Shown: one piece after another, positions 1 through 7,728 of the stretch
How positions within the stretch are numbered: position 1 is the stretch's first letter
How the letters are laid out: each line of letters starts with the position of its first letter
Assembly: GCA_017613435.1 (NCBI GenBank)
Contig: JAGADU010000093.1
Location: forward strand, 1 to 36,179
Direction: 5' to 3'
DNA length: 36,179 nt
From: Lachnospiraceae bacterium
Lineage (GTDB): Bacteria; Bacillota; Clostridia; Lachnospirales; Lachnospiraceae
Made by a program: the position numbers and the translations under genes
Notes under the pieces: model-generated
Database searches by the model: none
What the model was told of the DNA's origin: nothing
The model's input: only the letters and a program-made list of their open reading frames with translations

Positions 1-58
1 CATTGCTGTTTATTTGTCAAGGTTCTTTGTTGCTTTCTTTCTTGACGGCAACGAAAAG

Positions 59-87
59 ATTTTATCACTACCGCCAACGCATGTCAA
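59..87 (-). promoter_or_regulatory. Strong leftward promoter, probably for an rRNA operon
   Basis: Read on the minus strand there is a perfect -35 TTGACA (87-82), a 17-nt spacer and a -10 TAAAAT (64-59) preceded by TGA, an extended -10. Immediately upstream (88-115) lies an A/T-tract run resembling an UP element. Downstream, at 20-15, is a second TTGACA inside AACCTTGACAAATAAACAG, so a tandem promoter or rRNA leader may continue off the left edge. No coding frame is evident in 1-226. That this drives an rRNA operon is inference from promoter strength, the UP-like tract and the leader-like sequence; the rRNA itself is not in the window. Confidence 0.55.
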
Positions 88-187
88 CAACTTTTTTTAA
101 TATTTTTTCGCCTTTTTTTCGGCGGTGGAATTTAATTTTAACATTGCCCATTTTAAATGTCAATAAATGGACTACAAGTATTGGCAA

Positions 188-215
188 TAAAAAAACCACT
201 TAGTAACTAAGTGGT
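188..215 (-). terminator. Intrinsic terminator of tRNA-Ser
   Basis: On the minus strand a 9-bp perfect stem (ACCACTTAG / CTAAGTGGT, loop TTA) is followed by a run of seven T. It lies 11 nt downstream of the tRNA-Ser 3' end and separates it from the strong promoter at the left edge. Confidence 0.85.
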
Positions 216-226
216 AATTTTCAAAC

Positions 227-313
227 GGAGAAAGAGGGATTTGAACCCTCGCGCCGGTTACCCGACCTACACCCTTAGCAGGGGCGCCTCTTCAGCCTCT
301 TGAGTATTTCTCC
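227..313 (-). tRNA. tRNA-Ser(GCT)
   Basis: The reverse complement folds as an 87-nt class II tRNA. The acceptor stem is GGAGAAA/TTTCTCC, the anticodon stem CGCCC/GGGTG encloses loop CTGCTAA (anticodon GCT, serine AGC/AGU codons), there is a long variable arm typical of serine tRNAs, and the T-loop is TTCAAAT. No discriminator base or CCA end is clearly encoded. It has its own promoter about 90 nt upstream and a terminator just downstream. Confidence 0.95.
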
Positions 314-402
314 AAAGTCTTAAGTGTAACGCTTACCAATATGCAGTATGTCAGGAAAACTAGTCTCATTTTCGCCGGCCACTGTTTTATGACGCATTGA
401 TT

Positions 403-431
403 ATTATAAAGGTACGCCTGTCTTTTGTCAA
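403..431 (-). promoter_or_regulatory. Consensus promoter for tRNA-Ser
   Basis: On the minus strand TTGACA (431-426), exactly 17 nt, TATAAT (408-403): a perfect sigma-A promoter. Transcription would start near 396, leaving a leader of about 80 nt before the tRNA that must be removed by processing. No open reading frame is evident in the leader. Confidence 0.85.
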
Positions 432-480
432 CTTTATAATTCAAGTCTCATGCATATTATAATATGAAGACAAGCAACTT

Positions 481-1107
481 TTATTCCTTTTGCAAAAGCC
501 CCAGACTTTCCGCGCTGTAATCCTTATCCTTCGTAATCTTAAGAAGCTCTTTCATATATTTAAAAGCAGCTTCTTCGCCTTCGTCTGCCATTACCGTCAG
601 GGCTTTTTCCAAAACGGCCTTGGTATCCTTATCCATAATGATCACGTCGCGGGCTCTCTGATAATATGCCCATGCATCGCCCTTTGAATATTCATCCTTG
701 TTATATGCCACGCATGCCGCATATCTGTCGGCGATCATCTCCGCAACATATTTAAGCGGCATTTTGCAGCCGAAAGCATATTCCGCGCTTGATGCCGAAT
801 AATCGATCCAGTATTCAAAATGATGTCTGTTCCTTCCCTTATGATGAAGCCACGCCATGGAAGCACCGTTAATTTTTCGGTCAACGGCATTCGGGGAAAG
901 TCTTCCGGAATAATATTTTACGCTCGGGAAAAATTCGGTGGGAGAAAATTTGCTTAAGTCATGAAAGATGCCCTGGCGGAAAAGACCCATTTTAAAACAC
1001 GCCCTTCGAACATACCTTTTATGTTTAAGGACGGTTCCCAGATGTCCGAAGAATCTTTGGGCAAAATTCATTTCTTTATAAAGATAATATTTTTCTTCCT
1101 GTGTCAT
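481..1107 (-). CDS. DUF5662 family protein
   Basis: 208 residues, cytoplasmic, no signal peptide or membrane segment. Histidine- and aspartate-containing stretches such as GIFHDLSKFSPTEF (about residues 47-60) and WLHHKGRNRHHFEYW (about 86-100) match the DUF5662 family common in gut Firmicutes. No biochemical function is established that I can cite. The pattern resembles a metal-binding helical HD-like fold, but that is inference. It is the last gene of the leftward EFR1-fumarase run, 26 nt after the fumarase beta stop, with only a weak ribosome binding site. No clear terminator follows it before the tRNA-Ser promoter. Confidence 0.8.
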   Translation of the reverse strand: MTQEEKYYLYKEMNFAQRFFGHLGTVLKHKRYVRRACFKMGLFRQGIFHDLSKFSPTEFFPSVKYYSGRLSPNAVDRKINGASMAWLHHKGRNRHHFEYWIDYSASSAEYAFGCKMPLKYVAEMIADRYAACVAYNKDEYSKGDAWAYYQRARDVIIMDKDTKAVLEKALTVMADEGEEAAFKYMKELLKITKDKDYSAESLGLLQKE

Positions 1108-1133
1108 TTTATAAAAATACTCTTTTGTTTCTT

Positions 1134-1658
1134 TTATTTATAAAGACAGTTTCCCTTCGAATCCGCAACAACAATAACAGGAAAGTTTTCAACTTCCAGT
1201 TTTCGTATTGCTTCGGTTCCGAGATCGTCGTAAGCCACAACTTCGCTTTTAACGATAGATTTGGAAAGGAGCGCACCCGCGCCTCCCACGGCCGCAAAAT
1301 AAACACTTCCGTTTTTTACGATTGCATCCATTACGGCCTGTGTTCTTTTGCCTTTTCCGATCATTCCTCCAAGTCCCATATCAAGGAGTCCGGGTGTGTA
1401 TTTATCCATGCGTCCCGCGGTTGTCGGGCCTGCGGAGCCGATTACTTTGCCTTCTCTTGCGGGTGAGGGTCCCATGTAATATATAATCTGGTTGACTATA
1501 TCTATAGGAAGTTTTTCGCCCTTCTCGAGCGCTTCCTGCATTCTTTTATGCGCCGCATCGCGCGCGGTATAAATGGTGCCGGTTAAATATACGTAGTCTC
1601 CCGCCGTAAGTTCTTCTTTTTCTTTTTCGTTCATCGGAACGTTTATGTTCTTTGTCAT
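1134..1658 (-). CDS. Fumarate hydratase, class I, beta subunit
   Basis: 174 residues matching the C-terminal (beta) domain of class I, [4Fe-4S]-dependent fumarases/tartrate dehydratases, which interconvert fumarate and malate with the alpha subunit. Visible family features are the GDYVYLTGTIYTARDAAHKR stretch, YMGPSPA, GSAGPTTAGRMD and GKGKRTQAVMDA. The ATG at 1658 is chosen because GGAG lies 5 nt upstream; an in-frame GTG two codons earlier overlaps that site. It follows the alpha subunit gene with a gap of about 37 nt. The related L(+)-tartrate dehydratase cannot be excluded by sequence alone, but fumarase is far commoner in this context. Confidence 0.93.
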   Translation of the reverse strand: MTKNINVPMNEKEKEELTAGDYVYLTGTIYTARDAAHKRMQEALEKGEKLPIDIVNQIIYYMGPSPAREGKVIGSAGPTTAGRMDKYTPGLLDMGLGGMIGKGKRTQAVMDAIVKNGSVYFAAVGGAGALLSKSIVKSEVVAYDDLGTEAIRKLEVENFPVIVVADSKGNCLYK

Positions 1659-1695
1659 TTTCACTCCGTCGATTGCTTTAAGCAGTATTTCTGTA

Positions 1696-2538
1696 TTAAA
1701 TAACTCTCTCTATGTGTCTGTTGACATGGCAGCAAATATTTACGGCTACCGGAAGTCCCGCAATATGCGTGGGATAGGTTTCGATATTGATTGCCATTGC
1801 GGTAACGCTTCCTCCGAGTCCTGCGGGACCTATGCCGAGAGCGTTTATTTTATCAAGCATTTCTTCTTCAAGTTCTTTTACATAGGGAATATCCGAATGT
1901 TCGCCCGTCTTTCTTGTAAGAGCATGCTTTGCCATAAGGGCGCATTTTTCGAAAGTTCCGCCGATGCCGACACCGATTACCATGGGAGGGCATGCATTCG
2001 GACCCGCGTCTTTAACGGCGGACAGAATCGCATTCTTAACGCCCTCTATTCCGTCGGCGGGTTTTAACATATACACCTTGCTCATGTTTTCGCTTCCGAA
2101 ACCTTTGGGCGAAATCGTTATTTTCACCTTGTCGCCGGGTACGACGGAATAATGAATTACCGCAGGTGTATTGTCCTTGGTATTGTTTCGGATTATGGGA
2201 TCGTCCACAACGGATTTTCTGAGATACCCTTCCGTATATCCTTTTCTTATGCCTTCGTTCACCGCATCTTCGAGATTTCCTCCGACAAAATGAACATCCT
2301 GTCCGATTTCAAGGAAAACAACCGCCATGCCGGTATCCTGACATATGGGAATCATTTCTTCTTTGGCAATAATTAGGTTTTCTTTCAACTGATTGAGTAT
2401 TTGTTTGCCGAGTTCGGATTTCTCGCTGTTGCAGGCATTGTCAAGCGCGAGGCACATGTCATTTGACAAAACATGATTTACCTCTATGCACATCGAAGAA
2501 ACCGAGTTTGTTATTTCATTTACATTTATTTCACGCAT
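1696..2538 (-). CDS. Fumarate hydratase, class I, alpha subunit
   Basis: 280 residues, the iron-sulfur subunit of the two-subunit class I fumarase. Three cysteines expected to hold the [4Fe-4S] cluster are visible: Cys66 in PICQDTGMAVVF, Cys183 in GPNACPPMVIGVGIGG, and Cys269/270 in NICCHVNRH near the C-terminus. Spacing fits known class I enzymes. It lies 18 nt after the EFR1 gene and directly before the beta subunit, so the three are probably co-transcribed. In anaerobes this oxygen-sensitive enzyme serves the reductive or incomplete TCA branch or amino-acid breakdown. Confidence 0.94.
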   Translation of the reverse strand: MREINVNEITNSVSSMCIEVNHVLSNDMCLALDNACNSEKSELGKQILNQLKENLIIAKEEMIPICQDTGMAVVFLEIGQDVHFVGGNLEDAVNEGIRKGYTEGYLRKSVVDDPIIRNNTKDNTPAVIHYSVVPGDKVKITISPKGFGSENMSKVYMLKPADGIEGVKNAILSAVKDAGPNACPPMVIGVGIGGTFEKCALMAKHALTRKTGEHSDIPYVKELEEEMLDKINALGIGPAGLGGSVTAMAINIETYPTHIAGLPVAVNICCHVNRHIERVI

Positions 2539-2556
2539 CGTAATTCTCTTTCGTAT

Positions 2557-3321
2557 TTAGTCTTCTTTTGCTTCGTGATAGGTATACTGTCCGTGATTCT
2601 TGGTCATATGACCGTAATTGATTGCATTTACGGGACAGTGATGAAGGCATCCGAAGCAAAGCGAGCATTTCTTGTTAACCCAGACGGGCTTGCCGTAATC
2701 AAGCGAAATTGCCGATGTGGGGCACTGCTTTGCACAGATTCCGCAGCCGATGCAATCCTCCGATACCCTGAACGCGGATGTTTTTCTCGTTAAATCATAT
2801 GCGGGCTTGGTGATTTTGGATGCGGGCCATACGCCTCTTAATTTGTTGTGATATCCGCCCGTTTTGTTATTAATCAGGAAAACAATGTTTTTGAGGCTTT
2901 CTTCGGCTCTTAAATTAACCGCATCGTTTTTCTGCGTATTTTTTACATTGAACACCACGGTGTAATTGTCGACCATTCGAACCGAAAAAGTCGCATGAAG
3001 TCCGATTCCCCTCTTTGAAAGAATCTTGGCGAGCTGCATATCCGCACCGCCCGTCGCAACGCCGCAGGTTGCCACGGAATAGGTGTAATGTTTTCCGTAT
3101 TTTTCCAGGGAGATATTCTTGGCGAATTCTTCTACAACCGAAGGAAGACTCCAGTAATAAATCGGATATACGAAACCGATTCTCTCACCTTTTTTCAGTT
3201 TGAAATCATATTGCATTCTCTTTACGCAGTCAGCCATCGAAATGACTTTTTCGTTGGTTGCTTTTGCTATTAAGTCTGCTGCGTGTTTGCTGTTTCCCGT
3301 TCCCGAAAAATAAAAAATCAT
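2557..3321 (-). CDS. EFR1 family flavodoxin/ferredoxin protein
   Basis: 254 residues. The N-terminus has a flavodoxin-like FMN-binding loop, FSGTGNSKHAA (residues 5-15), and the C-terminus carries two [4Fe-4S] ferredoxin motifs: Cys190/193/196/200 (CIGCGICAKQCP) and Cys219/222/225/229 (CSLCFGCLHHCP). This is the EFR1 architecture of anaerobic Firmicutes, a presumed soluble electron carrier or oxidoreductase with unknown partner. Start ATG has GGTGG upstream. It begins only 29 nt after the strong glgB terminator hairpin and leads the fumarase genes, so expression may depend on read-through or a promoter I cannot define. Confidence 0.9.
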   Translation of the reverse strand: MIFYFSGTGNSKHAADLIAKATNEKVISMADCVKRMQYDFKLKKGERIGFVYPIYYWSLPSVVEEFAKNISLEKYGKHYTYSVATCGVATGGADMQLAKILSKRGIGLHATFSVRMVDNYTVVFNVKNTQKNDAVNLRAEESLKNIVFLINNKTGGYHNKLRGVWPASKITKPAYDLTRKTSAFRVSEDCIGCGICAKQCPTSAISLDYGKPVWVNKKCSLCFGCLHHCPVNAINYGHMTKNHGQYTYHEAKED

Positions 3322-3342
3322 CGTGCCACCGTCCTTTTCGTA

Positions 3343-3386
3343 GAATAAAACACTTTTTCCGTCCGAATCCGAAGCGGAAAAAGTGT
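3343..3386 (-). terminator. Terminator after glgB
   Basis: A perfect 12-bp stem (ACACTTTTTCCG 3350-3361 with CGGAAAAAGTGT 3375-3386, 13-nt loop) starts 7 nt after the glgB stop. On the minus strand it is followed by TTTTATTC. It sits directly before EFR1. Confidence 0.8.
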
Positions 3387-3393
3387 CGTTTCA

Positions 3394-5298
3394 TCAAAAT
3401 ACAAAAATTGCTGCACCGTATGAAGGAAGATCGAATTCAAGATGATATTCTTTGCGGTCGCATTCGCCTTCCTGTGCGTTTAATATCGAAGGGATTTCTC
3501 CTCCGTTTCCGCCGAATCTCTTTTCGTCGCTGTTAAGAAGCAGCTTGTATTTTCCCTTGTTCGGAACTCCTACCCAGTAATTGTTTCTTCTCATGGGCGT
3601 CATATTCAATATTACAAGGATGCTGTTCTTTCCGGTCGAATCTTTTCTGATATAACTGTAAATACTTCTGTCCGCGTCGTCGGCGTTGACCCATTCAAAA
3701 CCGTCCCAGCTCGAATCGAATTCGTATAAAGAAGGATATTTACGGTATATCTTTAAAAGTTCCGCGACATAATCAAGCATTCCCCTGTTCAAATGATTCT
3801 CCAAAAGGAACCAGTCAAGTTCTCTTTCTTCGCTCCATTCTCTTTCCTGTCCGAATTCCTGACCCATGAACAAAAGTTTTTTGCCTTCATGTGTAAACAT
3901 GAATGTATATCCCACACGAAGGTTTGCATATTTGTCGATCTGGTATCCCGGCATTTTGTTGACCATGGAACACTTAAGATGAACAACCTCGTCATGCGAA
4001 AGAGGGAGAATGTAATTTTCGCTCGAATTGTAACTCATCGCGAAAGTCAGTTTGTTGTGATTGTTCTTTCTGAAATACGGATCGAGTTTCATGTATTCGC
4101 AAAAATCATGCATCCAGCCCATATTCCATTTGAACGTAAATCCGAGTCCTCCGTCTTCGGGCGCGGCCGTAACCTTGGGCCATGCCGTAGACTCTTCGGC
4201 GATTGTGCATACTCCGGGGAATCCGCCTCTTATTACGGAATTCAAATGCTTGAAGAATTCAATAGCTTCAAGATTTTCGTTTCCGCCGTATTTGTTGGGA
4301 ACCCACGCGCCGGCCTGCTTGCCGTAATCAAGATAAAGCATCGAAGCCACCGCATCCACGCGCAAACCGTCGATGTGATACTCTTTTATCCAAAAAAGCG
4401 CGTTGGCGATAAGGAAGTTTCTTACTTCGTTCTTTCCGTAATTGAAAATCTTTGTTCCCCAATCGGGATGTTCGCCGAGTCTGGGGTCCGGATGCTCGTA
4501 AAGGCATGTTCCGTCAAAATCCGCAAGGCCGTGAATGTCTCTGGGGAAATGTGCGGGAACCCAGTCAAGGATAACACCGATTCCGTTTTTGTGGAGCGTG
4601 TTGACCAGATACTGGAAGTCCTCGGGGGAACCGTATCTTGAAGTGGGAGCATAATAACCCGTTACCTGATATCCCCAGGAACCGTCAAAAGGATGCTCCG
4701 CAATACCCATAAGTTCGATATGGGTGTATTTCATCTCTTTTAAATATTTTATTATTCTGTCCGCGAAATCTCTGTAGGAATAAAAACCGTCGTTTTCGGA
4801 TGTGGGATGTTTCATCCACGAACCGATGTGGCATTCGTAGATTGCCATGGGTTCTTTGAAAAGATTGCACTTTGCGCGCGTGTTCATCCACACCGTATCA
4901 CTCCATTTAAACTGGGTGATATCGGTAACGACCGATGCCGTTCCGGGACGAAGTTCCGCCTGATTCGCATACGGATCCGCCTTGTACAATTTGGTTCCGT
5001 TTTCGGTATAAATAAGGAATTTATACATATCCCCTTTTTTGACGTTTCTTATAAAGGTTGTATAAATTCCGATATCTCCGATACGTTCCATCGGATACTG
5101 GTCTTCCTGCCATCCGTTAAACGAACCGATTACATATACGCTTTTCGCATTGGGAGCCCAAACAGAAAAGAACACTCCCTGTTTGCCGCCCTTTGAGGTA
5201 ATGTGAGCCCCGAGTTTTTTGTAAATATCATAATGCGTTCCCTGTCCGAAAAGATAACAGTCCGCCTCGGAAACAAAAACATTTTCTTCATTGGCCAT
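3394..5298 (-). CDS. glgB: 1,4-alpha-glucan branching enzyme
   Basis: 634 residues from the ATG at 5298; an in-frame TTG five codons upstream overlaps the GGGGG ribosome binding site and is rejected. It introduces alpha-1,6 branches into glycogen. The N-terminal CBM48-like domain (FFSVWAPNAKSVYVIGSFN) precedes the GH13 barrel. The catalytic triad is visible with the same spacing as E. coli GlgB: nucleophile Asp315 in DGLRVDAVASML, acid/base Glu368 in AEEST, and Asp436 in LSHDEVVH. It follows the TPR/AAA-like gene closely (22 nt from that stop to this ATG) and is probably co-transcribed with it. No other glycogen gene is present in the window. Confidence 0.96.
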   Translation of the reverse strand: MANEENVFVSEADCYLFGQGTHYDIYKKLGAHITSKGGKQGVFFSVWAPNAKSVYVIGSFNGWQEDQYPMERIGDIGIYTTFIRNVKKGDMYKFLIYTENGTKLYKADPYANQAELRPGTASVVTDITQFKWSDTVWMNTRAKCNLFKEPMAIYECHIGSWMKHPTSENDGFYSYRDFADRIIKYLKEMKYTHIELMGIAEHPFDGSWGYQVTGYYAPTSRYGSPEDFQYLVNTLHKNGIGVILDWVPAHFPRDIHGLADFDGTCLYEHPDPRLGEHPDWGTKIFNYGKNEVRNFLIANALFWIKEYHIDGLRVDAVASMLYLDYGKQAGAWVPNKYGGNENLEAIEFFKHLNSVIRGGFPGVCTIAEESTAWPKVTAAPEDGGLGFTFKWNMGWMHDFCEYMKLDPYFRKNNHNKLTFAMSYNSSENYILPLSHDEVVHLKCSMVNKMPGYQIDKYANLRVGYTFMFTHEGKKLLFMGQEFGQEREWSEERELDWFLLENHLNRGMLDYVAELLKIYRKYPSLYEFDSSWDGFEWVNADDADRSIYSYIRKDSTGKNSILVILNMTPMRRNNYWVGVPNKGKYKLLLNSDEKRFGGNGGEIPSILNAQEGECDRKEYHLEFDLPSYGAAIFVF

Positions 5299-5320
5299 TG
5301 CGGTATCCCCCAAATAATAA

Positions 5321-7624
5321 TTATTCGAAATCTTTTTCGCGAAGCATAATCATACCGTTTTCATCGCTCATCTTTTTGGAAATCTTTCTGAAAAGATTGG
5401 AAACCGTTCTCTTCTTGTTGTTGTCGATTGCTTCATCGACGATTCCCTTGACTTCCGCGATGGTTACCGTATGATTTCCGGCCTGAGCTTCACGTACTCG
5501 CTTGTGGAATGCCATGTTCGCGAATCCTTCGTCGATCGAATAGCCCAAATTGTTGGCGTATTTCATTCCGTAGTCAACCAAAGACGCTTCGCTCATGGCG
5601 ATTATGTCGATTCTTATGTTGAAATAGTCCGTAAGCGTGCGCTGACGGCTTACGAGTTTTTTGATCTCCGCTCTGGAATCGATAAGGAAAATGAGAATTC
5701 CTCTTTCTTCCTGATTGATGCCCTGAGTGAGTTTAATCAGTGCATTGTTGGAAAGCTTGTTTGCTTCGGTTATCGCAAGTGCACCGTTATTTAATCTGTC
5801 GAGAATTTCAGGTATGTTCTTGTTGTTAAAATCGCCTGCCGAAATGCTTGACATCGCACCCGAGAAATTCACGTCCGCGAATTTGACGAATTTAACGATT
5901 GATTTGGCAAGGGCAAAACCGCTTTCGGTATTGTCGGTCGTGATAATAACGTTTCCGACATACGATGCGAGGGAAATATTTTCCAAAGCATTTGCGATCT
6001 GCGTTCTCATTGAACGGGGATGCAAAAACTGCGAGAAGAGTTTTCTTTCTTCGGGACTTAAATCCTTAACGCCTTCGTGCTCTTTTTCTTCTTCCTCGTC
6101 ATAGGAAGAAGCCTCTTCTTTTTCGTTTTGATCAGAATCGCTTTGCTCTTTGGTTATATCGGATTCGGACGCGGAATCGTTAACATTTTCTCCGCTTTCT
6201 TCGGTTTCGGGCTCTTCAATATCTTCCGAAGCAGCCTCCGAAGCCTCGGCAATTTCTTCGTCCGTTTCCTGTTCGATTTCTTCTTCGATCTGTTCGCCGC
6301 CCTCTTCGAGCACTTCCTCTATATCTTCGGGAATCAAATCTGTGGCGCTCTCTTCGGTTTCGACATTTTCTTCGACGGTCTCTTCCGCGAATTCATCGTC
6401 CAGATCCGCTACTTCTTTCCAAATGCTTCCGGGCTCTTCTTCGGGCTCTTCGTAAGTGTCTTCCTTTTTCTTTTCGAAAATCTTGCCCGTCTGTTCAACT
6501 ACATCCGCATGAATACTCTTTCTTAAATTCTGAGTATTTCTCTCTTTTATCTTTGACCAGTCGGAAAGCAGATCGTCCATTGTAATCTGTCCGGGAGCCT
6601 GTTCGTCGTCGCTTTCGTCGAATTCGATATCGGTAAAAGAAATCTGTCCGTCGGATTTGCTGTATAAATGCTCGCCCATTTCTTCCAGTTCGGGATTTCT
6701 CTTCTTGGGCGCTCTGACTTCTCTGATATCGGCAGCCTTACTCGTTGCAAGATCGTACTGCGTAAAGCTGATATCCTCTGTTTTGTCCGAGAAGAACACT
6801 TCCTGTGTCGAAGGAGGAATGGTCTGCTCCAGGGATTTGGTATGGAACTCCGGTCTTTTTCTTCTGACGGGAGCACCGCCTTCTTCGGATTTGAGAGTCT
6901 GTATATCCTTGGCAAGAGAGCTCTCGAGATTGAGCGCACTCATGTCCATTGTATTCATAATCTTAACGTTTCCGCTTCCCGGACGTTCCTCTCCTCTGTC
7001 TCCGAGGCTGAGTTTTCTCAAAAGAGTTTCCTGTTCCTGTGTCAGGGGCACGCAACTCTTTTTGAGTTCGAGGGATTTTCTGGCAAATTTGCCGTCGTCT
7101 CCGAAAAGCAAAATAAGTTCGTCACATTCGGCCGCGCATTCGGCGTACTGTCTTGCCTGATTGTAAAGCTTTGCAAGTTCGAATCTGAACTGCTCCGCAG
7201 CCGGTTCTTTTCTCTTTAAATCAACGAGAATGTCGATTTTTTCGGTGACGGGAAGATCGTAAGCAAGCGATCTTTTGTATTTGAGAGCATCGTAATGCCA
7301 GTCGCTCTTATCCGTCATGCTCTGATATCTGTCAAGATAAACCTGGGCGGTTACGACATCCTTGCTCTCGAAATACGTTTCGCAAAGAAGGTAAACAATC
7401 TTTTTGTTATTGGGTTTTTTGTTGTGAGCCATTTTGAGAATATTGACCGCATCGTCGTAACGGCGGGTTCTTCTGTAAGCCTCTGCCGCCTGCGTGAGAC
7501 GCTTGATATCCTCTTCCTTACGCCAGTCTACTTTATCCACAAGAAAAACGGCATCATTGTATCTGCCCGCTTTCATCAGTCTTTCAATTTGTTCACAATG
7601 AAGTCTGCTATCCGATTTATCCAA
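5321..7624 (-). CDS. TPR protein with acidic linker and degenerate AAA-like domain
   Basis: About 767 residues. The first 180 hold helical TPR-like repeats (AGRYNDAVFLVDKV, TRRYDDAVNILKMAHNKKP, ARQYAECAAECDELI). A long Glu/Asp/Ser-rich stretch (about residues 380-540) looks disordered. The last 220 residues resemble a CbxX/SpoVK-type AAA ATPase, but the P-loop position reads TTDNTESGFALAKS without the GxxxxGK[ST] lysine, and the Walker B position reads GALAITEANKLS, so ATP hydrolysis is doubtful. The start is probably the TTG at 7624, 5 nt after GAGGTGG, although a GTG nine nt upstream is possible. It has its own promoter and is followed by glgB. No named function is known to me; a scaffold role is inference. 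Confidence 0.75.
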   Translation of the reverse strand: MDKSDSRLHCEQIERLMKAGRYNDAVFLVDKVDWRKEEDIKRLTQAAEAYRRTRRYDDAVNILKMAHNKKPNNKKIVYLLCETYFESKDVVTAQVYLDRYQSMTDKSDWHYDALKYKRSLAYDLPVTEKIDILVDLKRKEPAAEQFRFELAKLYNQARQYAECAAECDELILLFGDDGKFARKSLELKKSCVPLTQEQETLLRKLSLGDRGEERPGSGNVKIMNTMDMSALNLESSLAKDIQTLKSEEGGAPVRRKRPEFHTKSLEQTIPPSTQEVFFSDKTEDISFTQYDLATSKAADIREVRAPKKRNPELEEMGEHLYSKSDGQISFTDIEFDESDDEQAPGQITMDDLLSDWSKIKERNTQNLRKSIHADVVEQTGKIFEKKKEDTYEEPEEEPGSIWKEVADLDDEFAEETVEENVETEESATDLIPEDIEEVLEEGGEQIEEEIEQETDEEIAEASEAASEDIEEPETEESGENVNDSASESDITKEQSDSDQNEKEEASSYDEEEEKEHEGVKDLSPEERKLFSQFLHPRSMRTQIANALENISLASYVGNVIITTDNTESGFALAKSIVKFVKFADVNFSGAMSSISAGDFNNKNIPEILDRLNNGALAITEANKLSNNALIKLTQGINQEERGILIFLIDSRAEIKKLVSRQRTLTDYFNIRIDIIAMSEASLVDYGMKYANNLGYSIDEGFANMAFHKRVREAQAGNHTVTIAEVKGIVDEAIDNNKKRTVSNLFRKISKKMSDENGMIMLREKDFE

Positions 7625-7663
7625 AACAACCACCTCGTAAGCTTATCAAAAAAATAATATATA

Positions 7664-7681
7664 TTGTGTTTCGACACACAA
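7664..7681 (-). other. Small hairpin in the leader of the TPR-glgB transcript
   Basis: TTGTGT and ACACAA form a 6-bp stem with a 6-nt loop. On the minus strand it is followed, 10 nt later, by seven T (7654-7648) before the ribosome binding site of the TPR gene. It could be a weak terminator for rsmA read-through or an attenuator; the stem is too short to be sure. Confidence 0.35.
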
Positions 7682-7696
7682 AAAAACACCCTATAT

Positions 7697-7725
7697 AGTT
7701 TATCATAAGCATATGAGAATGTCAA
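7697..7725 (-). promoter_or_regulatory. Promoter of the TPR-glgB unit
   Basis: On the minus strand TTGACA (7725-7720), 17-nt spacer, TAAACT (7702-7697) preceded by TGA, an extended -10. It begins 4 nt after the rsmA stop codon, so the TPR-glgB pair is probably transcribed separately from rsmA. Confidence 0.65.
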
Positions 7726-7728
7726 AAA

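Noticed and set aside
3793..4641. 282-codon plus-strand open frame
   Set aside because: Antisense to the catalytic region of glgB, which is certain from its motifs; no recognisable domain.
6077..6526. Open frames of 149 and 101 codons on the plus strand, Phe- and Ser-rich
   Set aside because: They are antisense to the Glu/Asp-rich linker of the TPR gene; their composition is the mirror of GAA/GAG/GAC codons, with no ribosome binding site.
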